Source of the DNA: Bradyrhizobium diazoefficiens
GTDB taxonomy: Bacteria > Pseudomonadota > Alphaproteobacteria > Rhizobiales > Xanthobacteraceae
NCBI RefSeq assembly: GCF_016599855.1
Contig: NZ_CP067041.1
Span: 1,426,001 to 1,490,000 of the forward strand
Direction of reading: 5' to 3'
Length of the DNA stretch: 64,000 nucleotides
Made by a program: the position numbers and the translations under genes. Shown here piece after piece: positions 39,078 to 48,588 of the stretch. The notes beneath the pieces are model-generated. The model did no database searches. It worked only from the letters and a program-made list of their open reading frames with translations, and was not told where the DNA came from. How positions within the stretch are numbered: position 1 is the stretch's first letter; each line of letters starts with the position of its first letter.

Positions 39078-39206
39078 TCACGACCCAAAGCGGGATGACT
39101 CCAGCCTGATCAGCGGAGTTAGGATGCAGCGCCGTTTTGTTTCGCCAACGTCGTCGATAACATGATCTTTCCAGACTTTCTCGAAGTAAGTGCTAGGAGC
39201 ATTCAT
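39078..39206 (-). pseudogene. LeuC/aconitase-like N-terminal fragment
   Basis: ATG 39206 follows a strong GGAGGCAGATCA. The peptide MNAPSTYFEKVWKDHVIDDVGE resembles the start of isopropylmalate-dehydratase large subunits (TLFEKVWDxHVV pattern) and then dissolves after about 28 residues. It sits 26 bases after the PEP-mutase-family gene on the same strand, so the two likely formed an operon. Confidence 0.45.
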
Positions 39207-39231
39207 TGATCTGCCTCCTTCTGTTCGGCGA

Positions 39232-40218
39232 CTATGGCCCTGAGGATTGGTTGCCGCGTGGGTCGTACATGCCCAGCGACTTTTCATATCGATCCTGCGC
39301 CTCCGCCGGCAGATACTGCTTCTCGAGCTCGACCAGTTTCGGAAAGCCGGTCAGGTTGAAGTCGCCGAACAAGGACATCGGGTGATTTTTGGTAGCGGCT
39401 ATGAAGTCCGTGAACGCTGCGCCTCCTTGTTCGCGCACGCGTAGCAGGTAGTCGTACATAGCGACCGATGCGACTTGAGTAACGAACGCGCCGTCGGTAC
39501 AAATTCTGAACTGGCGCTTCTCCTCAATGCTGAGCGGGGGCGCGATGGCAAAGAGGGAGTACTGCAGTAGCGCATCCGGAAAGGCTTCGGACACCATGCG
39601 GATCTCCTCACGACTTTGCAGTGCTTCCACGTAGAGCACGTCCACGCCCGCGCGCAGGTACGCCTCGCCGCGACGTAGGACCTCGTCCATGCCGCCACCG
39701 ACCGCGCCTCGCGCATCGGTGCGAGCAACGATCGTAAAATCCGGATCGAGGCAGTCGCGTGTATCGCATGCAGCTCGATACTTCCCCACGGCTTCTTCGA
39801 TTGAGATGACTTCTTTGCCCTTCACGAATCCGCAGCGTTTGGGCGCGACTTGATCCTCAAAGAATAGAGAAGCGGCGCCGGCCTGGATGATGCTGGTGAT
39901 AGTGCGGATAACGTTGATGGCATTGCCGAAGCCGGTGTCGCAATCCACAGTGACTGGGATAGACACAGCGTTGCAGACTCGACGCGTCGCGTCGGTGAGC
40001 TCGCTAAGGGTGACCAAGCCGGCGTCCGGCAGGCCCAACAGACTTGCCGAAAGTGCCGCACCGGAGATGCCGAAGTTTTTAAACCCCATCGCTTCGGCGA
40101 GCTGCGCCTCATGAGGCGTCGCGCCCCAAATGCCAATGATCGGCTACGGTCCTTCCTTTAGCATTCTTCGGTAGACGGTGCTGGTCTTGCCTTTGATGAC
40201 GGCGTCACGCAGTCTCAT
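39232..40218 (-). pseudogene. Isocitrate-lyase/PEP-mutase-family lyase with amber codon 25
   Basis: The full gene starts at ATG 40218 after AGGGAGC: MRLRDAVIKGKTSTVYRR, then a TAG at 40144-40146 (codon 25), then PIIGIWGATPHEAQLAEAMGF and an uninterrupted frame to 39232. Active-site segments are intact: VDCDTGFGNAINVIRT, FFEDQVAPKRCGFVKG (the KRCG signature) and VARTDARGAVGGG. Apart from the single stop the gene looks whole at 328 codons; an internal ATG at 40089 could give a protein lacking the first 43 residues, part of the barrel. Family members include methylisocitrate, dimethylmalate and oxaloacetate lyases. The following LeuC-like fragment recalls dimethylmaleate-hydratase/lyase pairs. 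Confidence 0.75.
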
Positions 40219-40859
40219 GGTGTAGCTCCCTGTTATGACGGATGGAACAGATCGATAGTTGGATCAAATGCGCGCAGCTGGTTCATCACGCCGCTAGGAT
40301 ACGAATTGATGTACCAATTCAGTTGTCCCCAGCAGAGAGCGTCGTTACACATGTTCAGCCCGGGGCCGCGGAGGGTTCGCGGGAAACGCTACGGGAATCC
40401 TAAGCCGAATTTCCGCAATGTGGCGGTCCGCTTGGGCGAAACCCTTCTTGTGAGCTAAAAACTGCGCCTGATTTCTGCGAGCGAGCGTGGCACCCGGGTC
40501 CACATGTGGACTCTCGCGCGCTCGTGTCGCCGCCCCTCGAACCGACGCGTGCCCATTGACGTAGCGAGCTCGTCAGGAACGCCGCGGCTCAGCGGTAGCC
40601 AATAGTCTGATTCACCTTTGAGCCCCCGCTCTCCGCCACACGAAAGAAACTTTTGACTCTTGCGCCCGCTATTGACCGGGTGCTTTGGCGCCTCTCAGAT
40701 TGACATGAGTGCAAGGGGGCGGGCGCGACCTCGCGGAGGGCCAGCGGGAGAGGCCAGCGACATCCGGTGCCTTGAGCCGGGCGGTATCGATCAGGGCAAC
40801 GCTGAATATGGCAGTCAGGAGGCGATCGGTCACTTTTGAGAACGTGTTCACGTGGGCCC
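40219..40859. other. Gap upstream of the PEP-mutase-family gene
   Basis: About 640 bases; no gene recognised. It should hold the promoter of the minus-strand lyase gene, but no clear boxes were seen. Confidence 0.4.
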
Positions 40860-41330
40860 ACGTGTTCATGCATTTACCGCCCAGCCCACAGCGCGCAGCA
40901 GCGCCGTGATCGCCGGTAGCCGTAGCGGCCGTAGGTCTTGGCCAGTTCGACGATGTCGGCGGTCAGCGCCGCCTCGTCAGAGCGGCCCCCGGGCGGCTCG
41001 CGCGGGATGCGACCGCGGCTGCCAGGCGCGACGCTCCGACACGTTCAGCTCAGCCCGCACCTTGGCGATGCAGGCCCGGCACGGGCCGGGGTTAGAATTC
41101 TCCCCCGCGGCCTCGGCCAGAATCAGCTTGTCCAGCGTCAGGTCCGACACCGCCCAAGGCAGCCGGGCGCTCTCCAGCTCGAATCCTTGCCGCTTCACCT
41201 GGTCGCTCTTCAGGCCGCCGCACAGCGATCGTCCGCACCGCCTCGGCAATCGACTGGCTTGCGCCGTCAGAACATCAACCTGCCGCAGCTTGGCGACGAT
41301 CTCTTCGGGCTTGTGCCGCTTCCTAGCCAT
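40860..41330 (-). pseudogene. IS3-family (IS407-like) orfA and orfB start, decayed
   Basis: From ATG 41330 the minus strand reads MARKRHKPEEIVAKLRQVDVL, LKSDQVKRQGFELESARLPWA and SDLTLDKLILAEAAGE, a standard orfA with two damaged places, followed by the orfB start AELNVSERRAW and ITALLRA before similarity ends near 40860. The catalytic part of orfB is absent. Confidence 0.75.
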
Positions 41331-41667
41331 CTATCCATCCTTCTATCCGGTCCGCAAATCAACAATAGGGATGGATCACTTCGAGGGGTGCAGACCACCC
41401 TCCAGCAGCAGGGCAAGATAAGCGTGTCGTATCCCCTCATGACGCAAACGGGCGCAGGCTACACGTTCTTTGCAGAACCTCCCCGTATACGAGGTGTATT
41501 TTGCATAAACCATCACTGTCACTCACCTATGCTCGTTCAGGCTGCGAACAAGGGAGGCCACGGGAGTGACATAGCCACCATAATCCCACTTGCGCCACGT
41601 AATCGGTCACTGGGGAGCTGCGGCAGTGCTTCTGTCAGCGACATTCCCTGCAGAGAAGGCGGCAGCT

Positions 41668-42570
41668 GTGAACGAGACAATAAAGCGAGCGAACCGACTT
41701 CGGTTAACGCCAGGAGCTGGCATTGTGAGCGTGGGCGTAAGCGATGCCTTGACCGCACGCATCGCAGAGCAGGTTGGATACGAATCTGTCTTCGTCACGG
41801 GAGCAGGTATCTCAAACACCCATCTTGGAATGCCAGACATGGGCTTTGTCTCATTCAAGGAGTTACTCGACCAAGTCTACGCAATTCGAGATGCCATCTC
41901 TATCCCCCTCGGCGTGGATGGCGACACCGGTTTTGGTAATGCCGTGAATGTCGGTCGAACGGTGCGCCTGCTAGAGCGGGCAGGCGCTTCCTCGATTTCC
42001 CTCGAGGACCAGGTGTCTCCGAAGCGCTGCGGGCATTTCGCTGGCAAAGCAGTCATTCCTGCTTCCGAGATGGTGCAGAAAATCAAAGCAGCCCTAGACG
42101 CGCGGGTCAGCCCAGACACCCTTATTTCAGCCCGCACCGACGCAAGGGCGGTTGAGGGACTTGATCGAGCACTCGAACGCGCCCAGCTTTACAAGGAAGC
42201 GGGGGCGGATACATTGTTTGTGGAGTCGCCGATTTCTGTCGATGAATTGGCGCGGATTCCGGCATCTGTTCCGGGCGTTCACAGCTGCAACATGGTCATT
42301 GGTGGCAAAACGCCTGTTCTTGAGCGGCAGCAGCTTGCAGACATGGGCTATGCCACTATCGCGTACGCCAATGCTGCGCTTCAGGCATCAGCTAAGGCCA
42401 TTCGGGACGTTTTCATCCATTTGAAGACTCACGGTTCGATCAACGGCTTTGAGGACCGCGTGCTCAGCTTCGAGGAGCGTCAGAAAGTAGTTGATCGCGA
42501 TCACTACTACGATCTTGAAGCGCGGTATGCGTCGGATGACGGCGACGCGACGAGCGCTACTCACCGATGA
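41668..42570 (+). CDS. Isocitrate-lyase/PEP-mutase-family lyase
   Basis: 300 residues from GTG 41668, chosen because AGAAGG lies about 9 bases upstream and the family starts there (VNETIKRANRLRL). Motifs: ITGAG-like VFVTGAGISNTHLGMPD, the metal-binding VDGDTGFGNAVNVGRTV, ISLEDQVSPKRCGHFAGK with the catalytic Cys, SARTDARAVEGLDRAL and LFVESPISVDELARIP. Such barrels cleave 2-hydroxy-dicarboxylates (methylisocitrate, dimethylmalate, citramalate-like compounds) or hydrolyse oxaloacetate. It is only distantly like the amber-interrupted relative at 39.2 kb, so the two are not a fresh duplication. It fits with the CoA-transferase/CitE-like cluster as part of branched C4-C6 hydroxyacid degradation (inference). 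Confidence 0.85.
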   Translation: MNETIKRANRLRLTPGAGIVSVGVSDALTARIAEQVGYESVFVTGAGISNTHLGMPDMGFVSFKELLDQVYAIRDAISIPLGVDGDTGFGNAVNVGRTVRLLERAGASSISLEDQVSPKRCGHFAGKAVIPASEMVQKIKAALDARVSPDTLISARTDARAVEGLDRALERAQLYKEAGADTLFVESPISVDELARIPASVPGVHSCNMVIGGKTPVLERQQLADMGYATIAYANAALQASAKAIRDVFIHLKTHGSINGFEDRVLSFEERQKVVDRDHYYDLEARYASDDGDATSATHR

Positions 42571-42679
42571 ACGATGACAGTGCTTCAGTAGGGCGTTGTC
42601 TTTAAACTGGTATGGTTGAGCTCAGAGAGGAAGCGGCGCCGTTGCCGAATAATGAACGCACGGCATCGCGCACAAAAGT

Positions 42680-43273
42680 ATGGGGCCTACGATGACATCA
42701 GTGAACATCAATTCCACTGAAAAGTCCCCCCTAAAGCTCGACGAGCTTTTCCCGCAAGTCGATCAAATCACTGATGTTAATCTGAGAACACGCCTGAGCG
42801 CCGTTTGGCAAGAACTCTGGTCCATGAGTTCCTGGACCGACATGGCTGACGTACCGACCTCCCTTGAATCGGATTATCCAACTCTGCCTCACAATCGATG
42901 TGTGCTGACGATGGCGCTGGGCGTGGCGAACGCCTTCGAAACCCATCATGGCGTAAGCGTTGATCGCGACACACTTATTGCGGCGGCCGTTCTGCAAGAC
43001 GCCAGCAAGATTGTTGAATTCGAACCCAATGCTAGCGGCAGTATTGAGCTAACCGAGCGCGGCAAGCACTATCCTCACGCCTTTTGGGCCGCGCATGTCG
43101 CACTGCAACACGGCATTCCCGACAAGATCATCCACATCATTCTGACGCACTCGCCACAGTCGCCAAAATTCCCCGACTCTCTGGAAGGCAAAATCCTCTA
43201 CTACGTCGATCAGATCGACATGATCGGTACGCACAAGGACCGCTGGCGAAAGGAGCTGTTCGTAACGAAATAG
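42680..43273 (+). CDS. HD-domain-like protein with altered metal motif
   Basis: 197 residues (ATG 42680; a second ATG at 42692). The helical HD scaffold is recognised from PHNRCVLTMALGVANAFE (first His), LIAAAVLQDASKIVEFE at the HD doublet, the HYPHAFWAAHVALQHGIPDKIIHIILTHS helix pair and ILYYVDQIDMIGTH at the last Asp. In the doublet His is replaced by Gln (QD), which should weaken or abolish the usual phosphohydrolase metal site. It could have a binding or residual hydrolase role. It follows the PEP-mutase-family gene by 109 bases and may be co-transcribed with it. Confidence 0.65.
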   Translation: MGPTMTSVNINSTEKSPLKLDELFPQVDQITDVNLRTRLSAVWQELWSMSSWTDMADVPTSLESDYPTLPHNRCVLTMALGVANAFETHHGVSVDRDTLIAAAVLQDASKIVEFEPNASGSIELTERGKHYPHAFWAAHVALQHGIPDKIIHIILTHSPQSPKFPDSLEGKILYYVDQIDMIGTHKDRWRKELFVTK

Positions 43274-43740
43274 AGCGTGCTCTCTCCTGATGAGCACAGC
43301 CGCGGGATGCGAGCGTCTGCGACATGTTGAGCTGCGAAACCTCGGGCCAAACCCGAAAGCTGACTGGGTTCTGAAGCTGCTGCGTGGCCGCACCCCAAGC
43401 CGTTCTTGCGCTGTGAACCACCCGTCGCTGCGCCTGCAGGCCGTCGATCCAGATTGCGAACTTGCCGGCGTGTGCAGCGGCTTGCTGGGGCTATCGCTCC
43501 CGAGCTCTTGGAGCTGATCAAGAAAGGTCTACATCCACCTGGGGCTGAGCACACGCGAACGCTTTGGACCTGCCTACAAAACGGCAAAGGCATTCACCCC
43601 TGTGGTGTTGGGTTTCGCGGACTCGATCGTCGGGGTGAACGCCGTGTTCTGGATGGTGGACCCGCGGTCAGGGGCGGTGCGCGATTCGCGTTCCAGCTTC
43701 GAGGCGCTCGCCGCCGAAACGACCGGTTAGGTGTCGCGCA
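43274..43740 (+). other. Gap with unassigned coding-like fragment
   Basis: A stretch near 43525-43730 reads VYIHLGLSTRERFGPAYK, AKAFTPVVLGFADSIVG and AVFWMVDPRSGAVRDSR in one frame, which looks like real but unrecognised protein sequence with no start. It directly precedes the metallo-hydrolase fragment. Confidence 0.35.
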
Positions 43741-43888
43741 ACGCGCTCAGCGACGGGAGATACGTGTCCTGATCGCACGCCTCATTGACATGCCCACGAA
43801 GTTATGATGGCACATTTCTCTCGCCTACGGCAGCCCGACGGCAGGGTGGGTCGTGAATGTTGGAGGTCAAACCCGCTTTGACGCTGAT
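43741..43888 (+). pseudogene. 3' fragment of a metallo-beta-lactamase-fold gene (duplicate)
   Basis: Closely matches 33203-33327 at the base level (RLIDxPTKL, the TAGWVV region and the end TRFDAD-like), with small indels. It marks one edge of the duplicated segment that continues into the SDR copy. Confidence 0.8.
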
Positions 43889-43965
43889 TGAAAGTAGGGG
43901 AACGTATTTACTTGATGCGCCCGAAACGCGCCCCTGCCCACAAGTACAGCAGCACTCTCCATTAC

Positions 43966-44570
43966 ATGACATCCTCACGGCCGAAAGACAAAGTGTGCAT
44001 CGTCACCGGCGCTGCGCAAGGCATCGCCCCTTGCCACCGCGCTCAAGTCCGCACGTGAAGGTGCGATCATCGCCGTCAAGAACCTGACCCACGGCGGCGT
44101 CGATGAAACTGCGGTAGTGCCATGACGCCTGACGCGCGGACGGAAGGCTGGGTGGTGGACGTCGTGAACAGCAATATCGGTGATGCCGCCATGCAAGACG
44201 TGCTCGGCCGCCCGGTTCGAGGTCCTCGTGAGCAGCGCCGGAACCACCGAGAGCGCTCGCTTGCAGAAGTTGTCCGCCGAGGAGTTCGCCCCGTGATAGG
44301 CGTGAACCTGCACGACGTCTTCCCTTGCGCGCAGGCCGTCAGCGGGCGGATGATTCAGCGCGGCTGCGCGTCATCCTCAAACGCTAGGTCGGTGGCCGGC
44401 CCCGTAGGGTAACTTCGACCAGACGAACTACGCCGTAATCAAGTTCGGTATCATCGAGTTCCCCCAAACCTGGAGCCGCGAGCTCGGGCCAAGGGCGTGC
44501 GCATCGGGCCGGGCTTCGTGGTGACGCACATCCTCGACGGCAATCCCGAATGTTGCAAGCGAAGCGTGAG
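43966..44570 (+). pseudogene. SDR gene, decayed duplicate of the one at 33396
   Basis: Starts at ATG 43966 (MTSSRPKDKVCIVTGAAQGIA) in the same context as the intact gene, including the upstream spacer with CACAAGTACAGCAG. Indels appear near 44030, 44115, 44220 and 44400, and similarity ends near 44545 at the HILDG segment. Confidence 0.85.
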
Positions 44571-44662
44571 ACTTCGCGACCACAGACTGCACCAAGGTTA
44601 CCGAGACAAATCTCTGCTACCATCGATCGAAGTTGGCGCGTACCCCGCCGATGGTTGAACGA

Positions 44663-44693
44663 CCGAGATCATCATCGATCGTTTTGATCTCGG
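44663..44693. repeat. 9-bp perfect inverted repeat
   Basis: CCGAGATCA and TGATCTCGG flank a 13-base centre (TCATCGATCGTTT) which itself holds ATCGAT; no T-run follows, so a protein-binding site or IS scar is as likely as a terminator. Confidence 0.4.
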
Positions 44694-44725
44694 AACATCC
44701 GAGCGTTGTTAGCCGGCCCCGCCTA

Positions 44726-45806
44726 GTGTTGTGACTCTAACGCTTGTTTCGCGGGCGACTTCTTCGAGGATTTCACTCGCGGATTTGGTCCAGCGCTCTT
44801 GAGCTCGGCAATGCTCTCGAAGGCGCCGCGGCGGATGCGGTTCCGGGTGATCTCGGCAAAGAAGCGCTCGACCATGTTGAGCCAAGAGGCCGAGGTCGGC
44901 GTGAAGCGCAAATGGAAGCGAGGGTGTGCCTTGAGCCAACGATTTACGGCCGGTGTCTTATGGGTGGCATAGTTGTCAACGACCAGACGGAGATCGAGGC
45001 CGGGCGGGATCTGATGATCAATCAGCTTGAGAAAGCGCAGGAACTCTCGGTGCCGATGCCGAGGCATGCAGGTGCCGATAATCTTGCCGTCCAGCATGTT
45101 GAGCGCCGCGAACAAGGTCGTGGTGCCGTTGCGCTTGTAGTCGTGGGTCATGGTGCCGGCAGGGTCCTTCTTCATCGGCAGGCCGGGCTGGGTACGGTCG
45201 AGGGCCTGGATTTGGCTCTTTTCATCGACGCAGAGGACCAGGGCCTTGTCCCGGCGGATTGAGGTAGAGCCCGACCACGTCCTCCACCTTGGCGGCGAAG
45301 TTCTTGTCGCGCGAGACTTTGAAAGTGTCGACCAGATGCGGCTTCAGCCCATGCGCGTGCCCGATCCATTGGACGCTGCTGTGGGAGATGCCCGCCGCCT
45401 TGGCCATGCTGCGCACGCTCCAATGGGTCGCATTCGGCGGCTTCTCATGTAGCGTCAAGTGCACCATCTGCTTGATCTTCTCGGGCGACAACGGCTTGAC
45501 GCGCGATGGTCGGGTCGCGTCCTTTAGCAGCCCGTCCACGCCTTTCGCCACGTAGCGCTGACGCCAGCGGCGCACTGTCAGCAGGCTCTTGCCTGGCCGC
45601 CGCCGCGATCGCCTCCGCCGTCAATCCATCGTTCGCCAGCAGCACGATCAGTGCGCGCCAAACCACCTTCTGCGGCGTGTTCCGGTACCGGACCAGCCGC
45701 TCCAATCGTTCGCGGTCGTGCTAACCGCAATCTGCTCGATCTTCCTCATTGGCGCAGACTCGCAGGTTTGCGCCGATTTGTGAATCGTCCGTTAGTGACG
45801 GAACGC
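44726..45806 (-). mobile_element. Second IS630-family element
   Basis: Ends read GTGTTGTGACTCTAACG at the left and, on the other strand, GCGTTCCGTCACTAACG at the right, both next to TA, the IS630 target. Length 1081 bases. It is a different lineage from the element at 27.6 kb. Confidence 0.7.
44735..45705 (-). pseudogene. IS630-family transposase, frameshifted
   Basis: N-terminal RYRNTPQKVVWRALIVLLANDG, then MRRWRQRYVAKGVDGLLKDATRP and PPNATHWSVRSMAKAAGISHSSVQ in a second frame, the first Asp region near 45215 disrupted, and a third frame with [31 protein letters not shown] (second Asp) and [16 protein letters not shown] (Glu). Near 44800 a deletion removes about 15 residues before WTKSASEIL, which is out of frame. 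Confidence 0.85.
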
Positions 45807-45808
45807 TA

Positions 45809-46554
45809 GCTTATTGCAACGCACTGCTCTCGCGATTGTGCGACGCCCGATGAGCTGAGGATTGACGCATGTAAGGAAGTGCCTTGCGCGACAGATGATG
45901 AGGTCTGACTATGTGAGAAGTCATGATCGGCGTCCTACGCGGGTGGCATTGCTATCAGCACAGCGTGGTGGAGCATGAACCGCATCATCACGCTCGTGGA
46001 GGGACCCGCAATTCCGCCCACACGGGCGCGCCGACGGTGCCGTACGAAAGGGCGCATTGGCGGTGTTACCCGTAAGAGTAACGCCTCGCTTATCGCCACT
46101 CACAGTGCCGCTCGCTAAGGCAGCGGGCTGCCGCCGCCTTAGCGCGCGCCCTTCTGTGCGGCCCGGCTACTTTCATTGAGGAGCTCATTGAGAAAGTCAA
46201 ACAATTTTACATCGACATTGCTGCGCCAATTCGGCCTTAGCTGCATAGCGGCTGCTTTCTGGGTCGTTGCAGGATCAGCCTGAAGCAAGCGGTCTCCGAC
46301 ACCCAGAATGGCTTCTGCTTCTCCTAGAAGCAAAGTGATCGTGTTCCAGCAAAAAAATGCCCTTCGAAGCTGGCACCCGCCTCCGTTCGAGAGTTGTCAT
46401 GGGCTTCCGAGAAATATGGTTTGGCCGCAGGGGTAGCGTCGCGTTCTCCCGATCGGGTACAGAATTTCGGCCGCGGCACGGCTTGCGGTAGATGAGTTCA
46501 ACTCGCGTGCGGCACTACCTGGTATCCCGCAGGATTGGTCGGCAGTTACGCGCG
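45809..46554. other. Gap, nothing recognised
   Basis: About 750 bases. A 64-codon minus-strand frame (46139-46333, with FDFLNELLNESSRAAQKG) is the only coding-like part and has no known family or ribosome-binding site. Confidence 0.35.
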
Positions 46555-47010
46555 ATGCGCACCTGATGGGAGCTGGCGAAGTACACGACCAATCTCCCGT
46601 ACGAACTGGAGTGCGAAACCGGGCAAGCCACCGGCGTCAAGGAATAGTTGACACAGTTGCATTGGACACCGAGCGGATGGAGGAGTTAACGCGGCTGGCC
46701 ACAATGGCCAGAAAGTTCGGGATCGATGTCGACGTGATCACGCCCGGTGAGATTCTCGAGCAAGACCTCTATCTCAGCAGAATGGCATTGTGGGCGGTGT
46801 GTATCTCCACAAAGACGGACAGTGCAATCCGGTTGACCTCACAGAGGCATTTGCCAAATGCGCGCGTATGCTTGGCGCTAGGATCCTTGAGAGCGTTAAG
46901 GTCGAACTGACGGAGGGCGGAGCGCGTGGTGGGAGTCGTCACAAGCCGACGAGATAACCGATCATCCTCACCTGATCGCAGCGGGCATGTGGTCGTACGA
47001 GCGTAATCGC
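46555..47010 (+). pseudogene. FAD-dependent oxidoreductase (dimethylglycine/sarcosine-dehydrogenase-like) fragment
   Basis: The segments YTTNLPYELECETGQATGVKE, TERMEELTRLATMARKFGID, VDVITPGEILE, then in a new frame GGVYLHKDGQCNPVDLTEAFAKCARMLGARI and a damaged AAGMWSYE near 46985, follow the order of the DAO/DMGDH family substrate domain. A stop (TAG at 46646-46648) and two shifts break it, and both the FAD-binding N-terminus and the folate-binding C-terminus are missing. Confidence 0.7.
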
Positions 47011-47073
47011 CGGATCGGCGTGAATTGACAGGCGCCCTTTCTCGAAATATCGCACCAAAATTGGGAGTGGACA

Positions 47074-47208
47074 ATGCGTGTCAATCTAAAAGCCAATGGG
47101 CTCATTGACGATGGTAGGGCCGCGGTCCTCGTCGAAGCAAAAGGTCTTCACTACACTGGGGTTCTTGGTCGGGCAAGTCGCCAAGCAGATGGTCGCATCA
47201 ACCAATGA
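47074..47208 (+). CDS. Small open reading frame with good ribosome-binding site
   Basis: 44 codons from ATG 47074, with GGAGTGG 6 bases upstream, ending at TGA 47206. The peptide (MRVNLKANGLIDDGRAAVLV, then HYTGVLGRASRQADG) has no hydrophobic segment and matches no family I know. It directly follows the FAD-oxidoreductase relic and is most likely the truncated 5' end of a lost downstream gene rather than a functional small protein. Confidence 0.35.
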   Translation: MRVNLKANGLIDDGRAAVLVEAKGLHYTGVLGRASRQADGRINQ

Positions 47209-47399
47209 CGGTGTTATCATGAATGTCAGCTAAAGTGTCCGCCAACGTGGTAGTGAGAGGGCGTGCAGCCTACTGTTCCTTCACTTGCGAGAATATCGGA
47301 AATTCCAGATAGGATCCAACGCATGACGGCAACAGTTAAGAAGTCCTCACCTCCACTGAGAAGGGGGCATCCGGTGTAAATCGCCACGAACGCTCGGCT

Positions 47400-47720
47400 C
47401 TTTTCGCGCACCCTAGACGGCGATCACCTCCTCGACCTGATCCGACGTCTCACCTCCTGCAGGGCGCACACACCTTCCGTTGTCATCGAGAGACCGCGCA
47501 GGAAGTCCCATAGGCCTCTTCGCTCTCGGCGGAGCCTACTCGGGGGCCCACCAGGAGGTTCTTTCCGGCTTTCCGGCGGTCAGGCGGCGAGCATCGGGTC
47601 GGCGCTCTCGCTGACGGCGTGCATCTTGAACCTGGGCGCGTCACAGAAGAGGTAGTCGAACGACACGCCCGAAAGGTCTCGTTCCCGGAACGTTTCGAAC
47701 TCATTCGGGAGGGCTTGGCA
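47400..47720 (-). pseudogene. IS256-family transposase fragment
   Basis: The minus strand reads FETFRERDLSGVSFDYLFCDAPRFKMHA, the IS256 catalytic entry with the first Asp, then in shifted frames ESADPMLAA and RRERRGLWDFLRGLS. Nothing of the N-terminus or the second half is present. Confidence 0.65.
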
Positions 47721-48588
47721 GATGGTCGAAACCTCCAATGCTTCCTCGCGTCACGCCGATCGTGACGCCTGCGGCGCGTCCGGCCTGCGTCGGAGAGCCA
47801 GGGCTGGCATGTTTTCGATTATCGACACGTAATCCACGCCAGCGATTTGATGACAAGCGGCGGAAAACTCCATCAACTTCATGCAATGGAGTATTCCTAT
47901 GGTGCTCTTCTTGGCATTGAATTTATGATGTAATCGATCCTTGTTTTAAAGAAGGAAGAGCTCGAGACCGCCCATCCATCGCATGGGGTCCGATCAGTGA
48001 AGTCAAGGCGGATATTGGAAAGCTTGACGCGAGACTCGAGAGATTCTGATTGACGGCGTATCGCAGGGACCTGTGTGTGAAGCCCTCGTCCAACTTCCAA
48101 AGACTGAGGGATTCATAGGGCCTCCTGAGATAGGAACTCGGAAATCGCTAGAGGAGGCGCTAGATCATCTTTTAGCACGTTCAATTGCTGAAAAAATGGC
48201 AACTGCTCGTCGAGGATAGCTCCATCGGAAAAACGTCCATCAATGCGGCGCCACAGCCAGGGAGGTCAGCCGCGGTTTGCTCGGTGTTTTCTACGCTGCC
48301 GCCGAACTGCTGGCGACCATCTTCGAGCGCGCCGCGATCATCACGCCGCGCGAATCGATCGCGCACGACGTCGCGCCCGTACGCGGCAGGGTCTTTCCGC
48401 GGCGTCTCGCGCGCGTGCAGGTGCTGACGCTCACCGAGCTATCATCGCCAGGACGCTCGAAATCTTGGGAGCAAATCCAGGATGAACGAGTCGTGCCGTT
48501 GGCACGACCCATCCGTGCTTAGCGAAGCATCGCCGCCAAAGCCCGCTCTTGAGGTAGAAATTATGTCCGGTGATCGGGTGATCACTTG
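47721..48588. other. Gap with unassigned coding-like debris
   Basis: A plus-strand stretch near 48045-48215 (CEALVQLPKTEGFIGPPEIG, EEALDHLLARSIAEKMA) and another near 48265-48420 (GVFYAAAELLATIFERAAII) read like parts of proteins but belong to no family I can name. Confidence 0.35.

Noticed and set aside
40938..41939. 333-codon plus-strand frame across the IS3 relic and the start of the PEP-mutase-family gene
   Set aside because: Shadow of two identified genes in other frames.
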